DNA from: Acidimicrobiales bacterium
Lineage (GTDB): Bacteria; Actinomycetota; Acidimicrobiia; Acidimicrobiales; Iamiaceae
Length of the DNA stretch: 64,000 bases
Direction of reading: 5' to 3'
Assembly: GCA_030448105.1 (NCBI GenBank)
Contig: JAUJNP010000005.1
Location: 1-64,000 of the forward strand
Of this stretch, positions 9,701 to 18,268 are shown piece by piece. Position numbers and translations under genes: made by a program. A model generated the notes under the pieces. It saw only the letters and a program-made list of their open reading frames with translations. It was not told where the DNA came from and did no database searches. The stretch's first letter is position 1; the number at the start of each line of letters is the position of its first letter.

Positions 9701-10001
9701 CGAGGCGACGGACGTACGCCGACGGTAGGACGGCGGCGATGCGGGGGGTGGGGTCGACGGCACTGCCGGCGTCGATGACCAGCACCGACAAGGCCCGGTA
9801 GGTCTGATCCCGGAGTGACCGGAGGGATTCTTCGAACCACGGCCCCGGGTCGTGGGTGACCACCACTGCCACCACGGGCGGGGGCGCCTCGCCCGGTTGC
9901 CCGGCCCCCGGCTCGTCCTCCACCGGAGGCGCGACGGTGCCGGGAGCCTGGGTGTCCACGATGGGGCGAGGGTACTCGCCGTGCTCCGTGGGCCCGGTCA
10001 T
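6738..10001 (-). CDS. Family 2 glycosyltransferase with large polytopic membrane region
   Basis: A 1087-aa protein. Residues about 43-290 form a GT2 domain (VVAVVVTHDPGPWFEESLRS, then CHDDVALDPDAV as the metal-binding DxD-like site, then GEDLDLCWRAHVAG). About a dozen hydrophobic helices follow, then an extracellular beta-rich tail and a final membrane segment with a basic C-terminus. Such proteins are thought to add sugars to lipid-linked or wall glycans. The ATG at 10001 is the first plausible start; the frame continues upstream in another gene's territory without protein-like sequence. Its neighbour DUF5719 is translationally coupled. It is divergent from the coiled-coil gene at 10078. Confidence 0.87.
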   Translation of the reverse strand: MTGPTEHGEYPRPIVDTQAPGTVAPPVEDEPGAGQPGEAPPPVVAVVVTHDPGPWFEESLRSLRDQTYRALSVLVIDAGSAVDPTPRIAAVLPSAYVRRLDANPGFGAVANEVLGVVEGAAFHLICHDDVALDPDAVRALVEEAFRSNAGIAGPKLVAWSSPAELRQVGASVDKTGVMVPFAEPGELDQEQHDAVRDVFVVPGGATLVRADLFEALGGFDPGIDYLGEDLDLCWRAHVAGARVLVVPSARVRHLEALGQRRGADDRRRLQARHRVRTLLSCYRPLHLARVVPQALFFTVVEALYGLLSGHVDHARDVVGAWTWNLRRLGEIRAKRKAIGRTRTVGDSEVRELQVRGSARLTAFLRGQLGGTDDRLAVMSRTGRQLAGGLRPRSGRAVLVTGAVVVLLVALGTRNLVLRPIPAVGELAAFPDSPTALWRGWTSGWWPAGLGSTAPAPTGLGLLGGAGWLMAGATGLLRKVLILGLLPVGALGAWRLARPLGSLRSAVAALVVYAAIPVPYNALARGGWGGLALYAAAPWLLLQLARASQLAPFGRADLVADSPEAAAAPPSRPVRRQVLSTGLLLAFVGAFVPFVVPVAGLVAVALVVGSLFCGRTRGSGRVLVVVAGGALLAAVLHLPWSLDLVGPGSGWSAFVGPGAGEGGASTVGHLLRFQTGPFGATPLGWAFLLTAALPVVIGRGWRLEWAVRAWFVALAGWGLLWVGQEGWLPFALPPAEVLLAPVAAALAFAAALGMAAFEVDLPGYRFGWRQALSTVAAAAVVVGILPLVPGVIDGRWRVPGGDLRRPLAAVLASDGRVPSRVLWVGDPEVLPVAGWRLDDRLTYGTSEGIPSVRQRWAGSPEGATGLLADALRLAADRRTSRLGALLAPMGVRYVVVPERNTPTAFAGELRPAPASLTTTLSEQLDLTQVESDPALTVYRNTAWRGMVTTLPPTSGRRDRFTDALDVDPAATRPALEDHPDPTTWTGRIDRTGEVLLSAAAAPGWHLEVDGVEARRSRAYGWANRFDVGRAGPARLEFRTPPWRWVACALQALAWLLAVVLLWRTSPTRHASRRLRRAVARGETLEEPA

Positions 10002-10017
10002 CCCAGAGCCGCTTGCT

Positions 10018-10054
10018 GCTTGCAACTGTTTATCATCTGCGTTAGGTTGCAAGC
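10018..10054. promoter_or_regulatory. Inverted repeat between divergent genes, possible operator
   Basis: A perfect 9-base inverted repeat, GCTTGCAAC at 10018-10026 and GTTGCAAGC at 10046-10054, with a 19-base spacer that is A/T-richer than its surroundings (TTTATCATCTGC). It sits in the 76-base gap between the GT2 gene (minus) and the coiled-coil gene (plus). It could be a repressor or activator site for one or both. The right arm is 25 bases before the plus ATG. Confidence 0.45.
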
Positions 10055-10077
10055 ACTTCGACCCCGAGGAGAACCCC

Positions 10078-10503
10078 ATGGCAGAGACCAGACCCCCCGA
10101 CGTGGCCCAGGTGCTGAAGGACGCGCTGTACGTCGGCGTGGGCCTCGGCGTGATCGGCCTCCAGAAGGTCCAGGTGCGCCGTCGGGAGCTCACCAGGTCG
10201 GTCAAGCAGCAGGTCGGCGAGGGCCGCAACCCCCTCGACCGGCTGGACGCCGACCTGGCGCGCGACGCCCGCGCCCAGGTCGAGAAGCTGGCCGACGGCT
10301 TCGAGGACCGCGTGAAGGTGATCGAGGAGCGCGTCGAGGCGGTCGAGAGCCAGGTCGACCAGGTGCTCGACCAGCTCCAGGACAAGCTGCCCGAGCCCGC
10401 CCGCGAGCTGGTCAAGCAGGCCCGGGAGACGGCCAGGCAGGCCCGGGAGTCGGCCAAGGAGGCCCGCGCCCAGGTCCGCACCCTGGTCCGCTCCGCCGCC
10501 TGA
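10078..10503 (+). CDS. Phasin-like coiled-coil protein
   Basis: A 141-aa protein. A short hydrophobic stretch (ALYVGVGLGVIGLQKV) is followed by a long charged helix with heptad-like spacing (ERVEAVESQVDQVLDQLQDK and repeated ARQARESAKEARAQ). This resembles actinobacterial phasin/HBHA-like surface or granule-binding proteins, though similarity could reflect composition alone. The ATG at 10078 is preceded by GAGGAG at 10066-10071 and by a perfect inverted repeat. A strong hairpin follows the stop. Confidence 0.75.
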   Translation: MAETRPPDVAQVLKDALYVGVGLGVIGLQKVQVRRRELTRSVKQQVGEGRNPLDRLDADLARDARAQVEKLADGFEDRVKVIEERVEAVESQVDQVLDQLQDKLPEPARELVKQARETARQARESAKEARAQVRTLVRSAA

Positions 10504-10534
10504 CCCGAGCCCCCGGGTCCCTGCAGACCGTTCT

Positions 10535-10574
10535 TGGCGCGATTGCCCCCCGGAAACGGGGGGAGATCGCGCCA
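10535..10574. terminator. Bidirectional terminator-like long hairpin
   Basis: An 18-base stem with one 2-base mismatch: TGGCGCGAT (10535-10543) pairs with ATCGCGCCA (10566-10574), and CCCCCCG (10546-10552) with CGGGGGG (10557-10563), with a GAAA loop. It lies between convergent genes ending at 10503 (plus) and 10583 (minus). The same core recurs at 20743-20792, again between convergent genes. Confidence 0.75.
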
Positions 10575-10582
10575 GTTTCGGT

Positions 10583-11863
10583 TTACCGGGGCGTGAACCA
10601 GTTGGAGCGGAGGCCGAACAGGGCCCGGAAGTCGTCGCCGGTGAGGGTGACGTCGACGGCGCTGAAGCGCACCCGCATCGACAGGACCCGTCCGCCGTCC
10701 GCGCCCAGGCCGTTGCGTTGGAGGATGTCGACGCCCTCGTAGGTGCCGACGTCGCGGCCTTGGCGCCGGTCGAAGGTGCCTTCGAGGGTGGCGCGGCTGA
10801 TGGTGGTGGTCCAGGTGTGGCTCGGGTTGGCGGTGGTGTCGTCGCCCTCGTCGGGCACCGCCGGGAACGTCCCGCCCGCGGTCCAGCCTCCGGTGGAGGG
10901 GAAGAACTCGGTGCGGGCCACGGCGCCGCTCGGGAAGCGTCGCACCTGGCGGCCCGTGGCTCCGGTGGCCCAGTCGGTGCGGGGGTCCTCCACCTTGACC
11001 ACGGTGGAGGACCCGTTTGCCCGGAACCCGTAGCCCGGGTACACCTGGCACCGGGTGTTGTCGCAGGTGGTGGCCCAGGGCTGGAACCGGGTGTCGCCGG
11101 CCAGCGCATAACTGCGGGTCGCCACCGCCTGGGCTCGCACCGCCGTCGCCCCGGCACCCCCGCCGGCGTCGGACCACGAGGGCGACACCTCGCGGGTTAT
11201 GACCGAGCGCACCAGGTTCTCGGTGTCCACGCGGTTGACCGTCTGGATGGTCCCGGCGGCGTGGACCGCCAGCAGGTCGCCCCGGTAGTAGCGGGTGCCG
11301 GTCGAGCCGCAGAGGCCCAGCTTGGTGGTGGCGTCGTCGGGCAGGCCGGCGACGGGCGCCACCCGGACGCCGATCTCGCTGGCGGTCACCAGCGCCGGCC
11401 ACTCGCTCCAGGGCCCGTCGCAACTGTCCCCGCTGAACACGCGGAACCGGGTGCTGTCCACCCGGCGGACCAACAGCGCGGTCCGCCGGCGGGCGTAGCC
11501 GTCGGCGCTGGTCTCGAGCAGGCCCCGGCTGTTGCTCACGGCCAGGTCTCGCCCCTCCTGGGCGGTCAGGAACACCCGCTGCATGGGGTTGTCGGGCCGC
11601 TGGAAGGTGCTGGTGCCGCCGTAGAAGTGGTCGAGGATGGCGGTCTCGGTCCACCCGTGGTCGATGGCGTAGCCGTAGGCGCCCCACTGGCCCATGCCCC
11701 GCCCGTGGCCCCACCCGCGACCGTCGAGCACGAGCTCGGACGGTGGGCCGCAAGCGCTGAGGGCGGCGAGGGCGAGGGCGAGGGCGACCGCGGCACCGAC
11801 GCGGTGGATCAGCGACGGGCGCGAGGTGGACCGGTGACCGGCTTCGCTACGGCGGCTGGACAT
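10583..11863 (-). CDS. SpoIID/LytB-domain lipoprotein
   Basis: A 426-aa exported protein. A basic N-terminus and hydrophobic segment (VGAAVALALALAALSAC) end in a lipobox-like Cys at about residue 38. The body has SpoIID/LytB features: GRGWGHGRGMGQWGAYGYA, then LEQ-like VDTENLVRSVITREVSPSW, AVRAQAVATRSYAL, and FFPSTGGWT. SpoIID-type proteins cleave or remodel denuded peptidoglycan glycan strands, and LytB relatives modify amidase activity. The GHGRGMGQWGA motif is near the N-terminus here rather than the C-terminus, a variant order. The ATG at 11863 follows a GGAGG-type site. Acts outside the membrane on the wall. Confidence 0.85.
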   Translation of the reverse strand: MSSRRSEAGHRSTSRPSLIHRVGAAVALALALAALSACGPPSELVLDGRGWGHGRGMGQWGAYGYAIDHGWTETAILDHFYGGTSTFQRPDNPMQRVFLTAQEGRDLAVSNSRGLLETSADGYARRRTALLVRRVDSTRFRVFSGDSCDGPWSEWPALVTASEIGVRVAPVAGLPDDATTKLGLCGSTGTRYYRGDLLAVHAAGTIQTVNRVDTENLVRSVITREVSPSWSDAGGGAGATAVRAQAVATRSYALAGDTRFQPWATTCDNTRCQVYPGYGFRANGSSTVVKVEDPRTDWATGATGRQVRRFPSGAVARTEFFPSTGGWTAGGTFPAVPDEGDDTTANPSHTWTTTISRATLEGTFDRRQGRDVGTYEGVDILQRNGLGADGGRVLSMRVRFSAVDVTLTGDDFRALFGLRSNWFTPR

Positions 11864-12004
11864 GGGGCGGGACTTCCTCCGACCTGGGGCTCAGGCGCCG
11901 GCGCGGCGTACCCGGATGTCTTCCATCGGCGGCGAACGCCGGTCCGTGAGTGCCGGGTAGCATCGCCCCCTTCCGCAGCCTGATCCGGCGCGGAGGCCCC
12001 TGCG

Positions 12005-13339
12005 ATGACCGACGACGACGCCCGCACCGACCCCGCCGTCCGCTTCGTCGACGAGGCGGCGGCCCGTGCCTCGGTCGCCGAGCCCTCCTTGGCCGGCCTG
12101 CTCGACGACGGGGACGGGGGCGGGCCGACGGTGGACGAGGCCCGCCACCACCTGCACGAGGCGTGGGCGCACGTGGACGCCGGCACCGCCCTGCCCGAGG
12201 ATGCCCGCATGCGCCAGGTGAAGCGGGCGGTGCTCCTCGCGCTGCGACCGGTCACGTCTCACCAGGTGCCGTTCAACCAGCAGATCATCGCCGCGGCCAG
12301 AGGGCTGGGCGAGGCGGTGGATCACCTGGCCAACCGGGTGGACGCAGCCGACCGGGCACTCGACGCCCGGGTGCAGGCCTCGCTGGCGACGACCGAGCTG
12401 GCCCTGGACGACCTGGTCGACACGGCGGCCGGCCTGCAGGCCACGGTGGACGACCTGCAGGCCACGGTGGACGACCTGTCGGTGCGCAACCAGCGCCTCG
12501 AGCACCGCCTGGCCGAGGAGCGGGCCGAGCTGCGGGCGCTGCGGGCCCGCCAGGACATCGTCTCCCGCGCCGCCCGCGACCTGCTGGGTGGCGACGGCCC
12601 CACCCCCCACCTCGGCACCCTCAGCCGACAGCTCGACGCCAGCCACGACCGGCTCTACGAGCACCTCGAGAACGCCTTCCGTGGTTCCCGGGACCACGTC
12701 CGCAGCCTGGCCGAGGGCTACCTGCCCGACGTCGAGCCGCTGGGGGGCGGACCGGTGCTCGACATCGGCTGCGGCCGCGGCGAGTGGTTGGAGGCCCTCC
12801 GTGACCACGACATCGACGCCTACGGGTTCGACACGAACGAGGCCATGGTCGAGCGCTGCCGGGAACGGGGCCTCGACGCCCGGGTGGGCGACGCCCTTGC
12901 CCACCTGGCCGAGGTGCCCGAGTCCTCCCTCGCCGCCGTCACCGGCATGCACGTGGCCGAGCACCTCACCCTCGACTCGCTGGTGGAGCTCATCGACCGG
13001 GCTCGGGTCGCGCTGCGCCCCGGGGGCCTGCTCATCCTCGAGACGCCCAACCCCACCAACCTGAACGTGGGGGCGGCGTCGTTCTACCTCGACCCCACCC
13101 ACCTCAAGCCGCTGCACCCCGAGCTGCTCGAGTTCCTCGTGCTCGAGCGGGGCTTCGCCGAGGTCGAGCTCCGGTACCTGCACCCCGACGAGGACGTGAA
13201 CCGCCTGCGCCCGGAGGATCTCGTCGGCGTGGACGAGGTGCGGGCCGGCGCCGTGGTCGAGCGGATCAACTGGGCGTTGTTCGGTCCTCTCGACTACGCC
13301 GTGCTGGCCCGCAAGCCGGCGCCCCCCGCCCGGGTGTGA
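12005..13339 (+). CDS. Coiled-coil class I SAM methyltransferase, WbdD-like
   Basis: A 444-aa protein. Residues about 85-190 are a long predicted coiled coil (repeated LQATVDD, then RNQRLEHRLAEERAELRALR). Residues about 245-420 are a methyltransferase with motif I VLDIGCGRGEWLEAL and downstream GMHVAEHL and PGGLLILETPNP. In WbdD-type systems such an enzyme caps the growing glycan and its coiled coil helps set chain length. Here the order is coil first, catalytic domain second. The gene starts a same-strand run with two GT4s and Wzm/Wzt, which fits a chain-capping role (inference). The ATG at 12005 has GGAGG at 11992-11996. Confidence 0.82.
   Translation: MTDDDARTDPAVRFVDEAAARASVAEPSLAGLLDDGDGGGPTVDEARHHLHEAWAHVDAGTALPEDARMRQVKRAVLLALRPVTSHQVPFNQQIIAAARGLGEAVDHLANRVDAADRALDARVQASLATTELALDDLVDTAAGLQATVDDLQATVDDLSVRNQRLEHRLAEERAELRALRARQDIVSRAARDLLGGDGPTPHLGTLSRQLDASHDRLYEHLENAFRGSRDHVRSLAEGYLPDVEPLGGGPVLDIGCGRGEWLEALRDHDIDAYGFDTNEAMVERCRERGLDARVGDALAHLAEVPESSLAAVTGMHVAEHLTLDSLVELIDRARVALRPGGLLILETPNPTNLNVGAASFYLDPTHLKPLHPELLEFLVLERGFAEVELRYLHPDEDVNRLRPEDLVGVDEVRAGAVVERINWALFGPLDYAVLARKPAPPARV
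12434..12475 (+). repeat. Perfect 21-base tandem duplication in the coiled coil
   Basis: Two identical adjacent 21-base units (12434-12454 and 12455-12475) encode LQATVDD twice. Seven residues is exactly one heptad, so each copy adds one coiled-coil turn unit without breaking phase. The identical DNA suggests a recent slippage event. Confidence 0.9.
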
Positions 13340-14553
13340 GCCGGCGCATCGGGCTGCTGAAGCCGGACTTCGGGGTGGCCGGCGGCTTCGAGCGGGTCGT
13401 CGACCGGGTGGAGGCGACGCTGCGGGCCGACGGCCACGACGTCACCCGCGTGACCGTCCCCGTCGACCGCCTTCCCCACCGCCCGTTCGGTCTGGAGGTG
13501 CCCGACGACGTGTGGGCGAAGGTGCCCGAGTACTTCCGCTACCTGGCCAGCATCGAGGCCTTCGAGCGCATCGACACCCGTCGGTTCGAGGTGGTGCTCT
13601 CCACCCAGCCGCCGTCGTTCGCCAACCGCCACCCCCGGCACCTCTCCCTGTTCTTCCACCACCACCGGATCTTCTACGACCTCGAGGAGGTGTACCTGGC
13701 GGCGGGCTTCAGCGCGGCCCCGTCGCTGCACCGGCGGGCGGCGACCCACGTGCGCGCCCTCGACCGGCCCCGGCTGGACGACGTGGCCTGGTTCCTGGCC
13801 GGGTCCGAGGCGGTACGGGCCCGCCTGGCGCGCTTCGGGGGCATCAACCGGGTGGGGCTGTTCTCGGCGGGGGTCGGCGTGGCCGGGAAGCCGACCGGCA
13901 CCGGGCGCCTTGGTCGGCGAGCCCGTGAACCGCACTCGGGACGGGGGGCGGTGCTGTGCGTGAGCCGCCACGAGTTCCCCAAGCGCACGGAGCTGTTCGT
14001 CCACGCCATGAAGCACCTCCCCCACCTTCGTGGCGCGTCGGTGGGCAGCGGTGGCCGCATGGCGTGGGCCCGGGCCGTCGACCACCGCCTCTCCTCGCCG
14101 GGCGCCGACCTCGGTGCGGTCACCGACGCCGAGCTGTGGTGCAACACCGGGCTCGGTGCGCCGCCGGTGCCCCGCCGCTACCAGTCGAACGTGGCCCTCC
14201 TCGGCCGGGTGGACGACTCCAGCCTCGGCCGGCTCTACCGGCAGGCGCCGTGCGTGGTGGCTCCCGCCTACGAGGAGGACTACGGCCTCACCGCGGTGGA
14301 GGCCATGAGCCACGGCGTCCCGGTGGTCGTGTGCCGCGACGGCGGCGGGCTCACCAGCCTGGTGGACCACGAGGTCGACGGGCTCGTGGTCGAGCCCAGC
14401 GGTCCGGCCATCGCGGCTGCGGTCGAGCGCGTGGTGGCCGACCCGGACCTCCGGGACGAGCTGAGCGCCGGGGCCACGGCGACGGCCGCCCGCATCACCT
14501 GGGCCCGGGCCGACGACCAGCTGCGGGCCGGGCTGGCCGAGGTGCTGGCGTGA
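13336..14553 (+). CDS. GT4-type glycosyltransferase
   Basis: A 405-aa GT-B fold enzyme expected to transfer a sugar from a nucleotide donor in glycan assembly at the inner membrane face. The C-terminal half holds the GT4 donor-site signature (EEDYGLTAVEAMSHGVPVVV, EX7E type) and DGLVVEP. The N-terminal half has a GGFERVVDRVEATLRADGH acceptor-domain start. The GTG at 13336 overlaps the upstream methyltransferase stop. A stretch around residues 190-210 (PTGTGRLGRRAREPHSGRGA) is an unusually basic insertion between the two lobes. Confidence 0.85.
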   Translation: MSRRIGLLKPDFGVAGGFERVVDRVEATLRADGHDVTRVTVPVDRLPHRPFGLEVPDDVWAKVPEYFRYLASIEAFERIDTRRFEVVLSTQPPSFANRHPRHLSLFFHHHRIFYDLEEVYLAAGFSAAPSLHRRAATHVRALDRPRLDDVAWFLAGSEAVRARLARFGGINRVGLFSAGVGVAGKPTGTGRLGRRAREPHSGRGAVLCVSRHEFPKRTELFVHAMKHLPHLRGASVGSGGRMAWARAVDHRLSSPGADLGAVTDAELWCNTGLGAPPVPRRYQSNVALLGRVDDSSLGRLYRQAPCVVAPAYEEDYGLTAVEAMSHGVPVVVCRDGGGLTSLVDHEVDGLVVEPSGPAIAAAVERVVADPDLRDELSAGATATAARITWARADDQLRAGLAEVLA

Positions 14554-17123
14554 GGATCGGCGTGGTCGTGCCCGAGGCGGTGCCCCCCACGTGGGGTGGG
14601 GCCGAACGGGCGTGGACCGGCCTCCAGCGGGCCATCGACGAGCACACCGACCACCGGGGCGAGCTGGTGTCGGTGCCGGTGCGCGAGCACACCCTTCCCG
14701 ACCTGGTCGACGCCTACCGGACCTTCGCCCACCTCGACGTGAGCCGGTTCGACCTGGTGATCACCTCGAAGTACCCGGCGTGGATGGCGGCCCACCCGAA
14801 CCACGTGCTGTGGATGTTCCACCGCTTGCGGGGCCTCTACGACACCTACCGGTCGTTCGCGCTCCCCACCCACGCCGTGCCGGTTGCGCCCGAGCTGCGC
14901 CCCCTGCACGGGCTGTTGCTCGGACCCAGCGGGCGTCACCTGCTGGACGAGGCGTTCGCCCACTGGGACACCGCCCTCGCCGCCCTCGGGCCCGGGCACC
15001 CCGAGCTCGCCTTCCCCGGTCCGCTGGCACGCCGGCTGGTGCACTGGCTCGACGGCACCGCCCTGGCCCCGGGCGCCATCGCCCGCTACTGCGCCCTCTC
15101 GGCCACCGTGGCCGGCCGGCCCGGCTACTTCCCGCCGGGGATCGCCCCCCGGGTGGTGTACGCCCCCGCCGACCTGACCGCTCCCGCCGACCCGATCGCT
15201 CCGCCTGCTCCGGCCGAGCTGGCCGCCGGGGGATCGACGCCCTACCTGTTCACCGTCAGCCGCCTCGACGGCCCGAAGCGGCTCGAGCTGCTGGTGGCGG
15301 CCATGGCCGAGGTGCCCGGACAGGTCGAGCTGCGCATCGCCGGCACGGGGCCGGCCGAAGCCGAGCTACGCCGCCTGGCCGCCGCCGACCCCCGCATCCG
15401 CTTCCTCGGCTTCGTCGCCGACGACGACCTCCCCGGTCTCTACGCCGGTGCCCTGGCCGTGCCCTTCGTGCCCGCCGAGGAGGACTTCGGCCTCGTCGCC
15501 CTCGAGGCGTTCGCCTGCGCCACACCCGTGGTCACCTGCCGCGACAGCGGTGGGCCGGCCGAGCTGGTGGTGGACGGGCTGACCGGTCTGGTCACCCGGC
15601 CCGACCCGGTCGCCCTCGGGGACGCCCTCGCCTCCCTCGTCGCCGACCCTGAACGAGCCCGCGCCATGGGACGGTCGGCCCGGCGGTGGGGGCGGCGGAT
15701 CGCTTGGCCGGCGACGGTGGCGGCCCTGCTCGATCCTGACCCCGACCGCGCTCGGGGGGTTCCGCCGGCCGTCACCGCCGGGCGGCGACCGAACCGAGCT
15801 CGGCCGGACCGGGCCCGGCTGGCCCGCCCCGCCCGGTCGCCCCGCCCCAAGGTGGTGGTGACCGCCACCTACCGGGTGTTCCCGCCCTTCCACGGAGGCC
15901 AGCTCCGGTGCTGGCACCTCTTCGGGCGCCTGGCCGAACGGGCCGACGTGGAGATCGTCAGCCTGGTCGGCCACGACGACGTGGCCGGCCGCTCACAGCC
16001 GGCCCCCGGGCTGGCCCAGACCACCGTGCCCATGGGCCGCCCCCAACACGACCGCATCGCCGAGCTCTCGGCCAAGGCCGGACTTCCGCTGACCGACATC
16101 CTCGCCGGCCGCCTCATCGAGCACTCGTCGGCGTACCTCGAGGCCCTCGGCCGCGCCGCCCGCCGGGCCGACGGTGTCCTGCTGGCCCAGCCGTACCTGC
16201 TCGGCGCCACCCGTCACCTCGACCTGCCGAAGGTCTACGACGCCCAGAACGCCGAGTACGTCCTCAAGGCGGCCGTCCTCGGGAGCGACCCGCTCGGCGC
16301 TCGCCTGCTCCGGCTGGTGCGCGACATCGAGGAGGAGGCCCTCGTCGCCAGCCGGCTGGTGGTGGCGTGCAGCGAGGAGGATCGGGCCGGCATGGGCGCC
16401 GAGTACGGCATCGCCCCCGAACGCATCGAGGTCGTCCCGAACGGCACCGACACCACCGTCGTGTTCACGAGCGGGGCCGAGCGGTCCCGGCTCCGGGACC
16501 GGTGGCTCGACCACTTCAGCCCGGGCACCGAGGCCGGCACCCGGCGACCGAGGCGCCTCGCCCTCTTCCTCGCCAGCTGGCACCTTCCCAACATCGACGC
16601 CACCGAGGCGATCCTCGAGGCCGCCCGGATGCTTCCCGACGTGGTCTTCTTGATCGGAGGTTCGGTGGGCGCGGCGTTCGCCGGCCGCCAGCACCCGGCC
16701 AACGTGGTGTTCATGGGCACGATCTCGAACCGGGCCAAGCGGGTGCTCCTGGACTGCGCCGACGTGGCGCTCAACCCGATGCGGGTCGGTTCGGGCACCA
16801 ACCTCAAGGTCCTCGAGTACCTCGCGGCCGGCGTGCCGGTCGTCTCGACGGCGTTCGGCATCCGCGGCCTCGACGGCCTCGGCCCTGATCAGGTGCTCGT
16901 CACCGGGCCTGGCGCCGAGCACCTGGCCGCCGCCCTCAGCGCGACGTTGGCCGACCCCGCCGGCGCCGAGGAGCGGGCCCGGGCCGGGCGCCGGGTGGTG
17001 GACGAGGCCTATGGCTGGGACTCGCTCGGTCGCCGTTTCGGTGATCTGGTGCTGTCCGCACTGGACAGCTCGCCGCCGTGCCGGGCCACCGCGGTGGCGG
17101 TCGGCGAGGAGGGCCGACGGTAG
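14550..17123 (+). CDS. Double GT4 glycosyltransferase (two fused catalytic modules)
   Basis: An 857-aa protein with two GT-B modules. Module 1 (about residues 1-400) begins VRIGVVVPEAVPPTWGGAER and carries EEDFGLVALEAFACATPVV. A basic linker (RPNRARPDRARLARPARSPR) leads to module 2 (about 430-850), which begins KVVVTATYRVFPPFHGGQLR, contains VVPNGTDT, and has a GT4-like donor region (GSGTNLKVLEYLAAGVPVVS) lacking the classical EX7E first Glu. Fused GT4 pairs often add two successive sugars. The GTG at 14550 overlaps the preceding stop (GTGA). A close paralogue with the same two-module plan lies at 26408-28903. Confidence 0.86.
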   Translation: MRIGVVVPEAVPPTWGGAERAWTGLQRAIDEHTDHRGELVSVPVREHTLPDLVDAYRTFAHLDVSRFDLVITSKYPAWMAAHPNHVLWMFHRLRGLYDTYRSFALPTHAVPVAPELRPLHGLLLGPSGRHLLDEAFAHWDTALAALGPGHPELAFPGPLARRLVHWLDGTALAPGAIARYCALSATVAGRPGYFPPGIAPRVVYAPADLTAPADPIAPPAPAELAAGGSTPYLFTVSRLDGPKRLELLVAAMAEVPGQVELRIAGTGPAEAELRRLAAADPRIRFLGFVADDDLPGLYAGALAVPFVPAEEDFGLVALEAFACATPVVTCRDSGGPAELVVDGLTGLVTRPDPVALGDALASLVADPERARAMGRSARRWGRRIAWPATVAALLDPDPDRARGVPPAVTAGRRPNRARPDRARLARPARSPRPKVVVTATYRVFPPFHGGQLRCWHLFGRLAERADVEIVSLVGHDDVAGRSQPAPGLAQTTVPMGRPQHDRIAELSAKAGLPLTDILAGRLIEHSSAYLEALGRAARRADGVLLAQPYLLGATRHLDLPKVYDAQNAEYVLKAAVLGSDPLGARLLRLVRDIEEEALVASRLVVACSEEDRAGMGAEYGIAPERIEVVPNGTDTTVVFTSGAERSRLRDRWLDHFSPGTEAGTRRPRRLALFLASWHLPNIDATEAILEAARMLPDVVFLIGGSVGAAFAGRQHPANVVFMGTISNRAKRVLLDCADVALNPMRVGSGTNLKVLEYLAAGVPVVSTAFGIRGLDGLGPDQVLVTGPGAEHLAAALSATLADPAGAEERARAGRRVVDEAYGWDSLGRRFGDLVLSALDSSPPCRATAVAVGEEGRR

Positions 17124-17175
17124 GCTTGGCCGGCGGCACCGGCCGCCCCGCCCGTCCTCCCGGAGACCGCCACTC

Positions 17176-18258
17176 GTGACCGACACCAGACCCGCGCCGG
17201 CGGTCGAGGACGGCGCCGGCCCTGAGCGGCCGGTCGACGGGGATCCGGCCACGCCGCCGGGAGCGGCCGGCCCCGGGAGCGGCTCCGCCCCCGCCCAGGA
17301 GGTGTCGAAGCGGCCCTCGCCGTTCCAGCGGGCGGCCAACGTGTGGCGCTACCGGGAGCTGCTGGGGAACCTGGTGCGCAAGGAGCTGAAGGTCAAGTAC
17401 AAGAACAGCGTCCTCGGGTTCCTCTGGACCCTGCTGAACCCGATGCTCTACCTGGTGGTGTTCTCCCTGGTGTTCCAGGAGGTGCTCCAGGTCACGATTC
17501 CCTACTACGCCATCTTCTTCCTCTCCGGCCTCCTGGCCTGGAACTTCTTCACCACCGCGGTCACCGCCGGAACGTCGTCGATCGTGGCCAACGCCCAGCT
17601 CGTGCAGAAGGTCTGGTTCCCGCGCGAGATCCTGCCGCTGGCCTCGATGGGCGCGGCGATGGTTCACTTCGTGCTCCAGCTCCTCGTGCTGGCCGGGGCC
17701 ATGGCCCTGTTCCAGCGGGCACCCTCGCTCACCTACGCGCCGGCGCTCCTGCCCGCCGTGCTGGTGCTGCTCGTGCTGTGCGCGGCGTTGGCCATCGCCC
17801 TCAGCGCCCTCAACGTCTACCTCCGCGACACCCAGCACCTGCTCGAGCTGGGCATGCTGGCCTGGTTCTGGCTGTCGGCGGTGGTCTACCCCTACAGCCT
17901 GGTGGCCGGGCGGTTGGGCGGCGACCGCGAGTGGATGGCCTCGCTGAACCCGCTGATCCCCATCATCACCACCTTCCAGAAGGTGCTCTACAACCCCGAC
18001 CCGGCCCCCTTCCTCTGGTACACGAACGGGACCGACCCGACTTCGTACTTCACCCCCGACCGCAGCCGTCCCATCGTGCCGGTGGGGATGTTGCCCTCCC
18101 AGTTGCCCGACCAGGCCCTACCGGCGATCCCGTCCGACCACGGCATCAGTTGGTTCCTCTCCCACCTGGCGTGGGTGGGCGCCGGCTCGGTGGTGCTGCT
18201 GTTCGGGGCGCTCTGGCTCTTCGGCCGGCTCGAGGACAACCTGGCCGAGGAGATCTGA
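17176..18258 (+). CDS. wzm: Polysaccharide ABC exporter permease, Wzm-like
   Basis: A 360-aa membrane subunit. After a proline/glycine-rich cytoplasmic head of about 50 residues comes a Wzm/TagG-like start (NLVRKELKVKYKNSVLGFLW then TLLNPMLYLVVFSLVFQ), then about six helices with the typical NVYLRDTQHLLELGMLAWFW. Pairs with the following Wzt-like ATPase, 10 bases downstream. Moves lipid-linked glycan across the membrane. Between the last two helices lies a longer loop (about residues 275-325) than usual. The GTG at 17176 follows GGAGA at 17162-17166. Confidence 0.9.
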   Translation: MTDTRPAPAVEDGAGPERPVDGDPATPPGAAGPGSGSAPAQEVSKRPSPFQRAANVWRYRELLGNLVRKELKVKYKNSVLGFLWTLLNPMLYLVVFSLVFQEVLQVTIPYYAIFFLSGLLAWNFFTTAVTAGTSSIVANAQLVQKVWFPREILPLASMGAAMVHFVLQLLVLAGAMALFQRAPSLTYAPALLPAVLVLLVLCAALAIALSALNVYLRDTQHLLELGMLAWFWLSAVVYPYSLVAGRLGGDREWMASLNPLIPIITTFQKVLYNPDPAPFLWYTNGTDPTSYFTPDRSRPIVPVGMLPSQLPDQALPAIPSDHGISWFLSHLAWVGAGSVVLLFGALWLFGRLEDNLAEEI

Positions 18259-18268
18259 TGGACCGGGC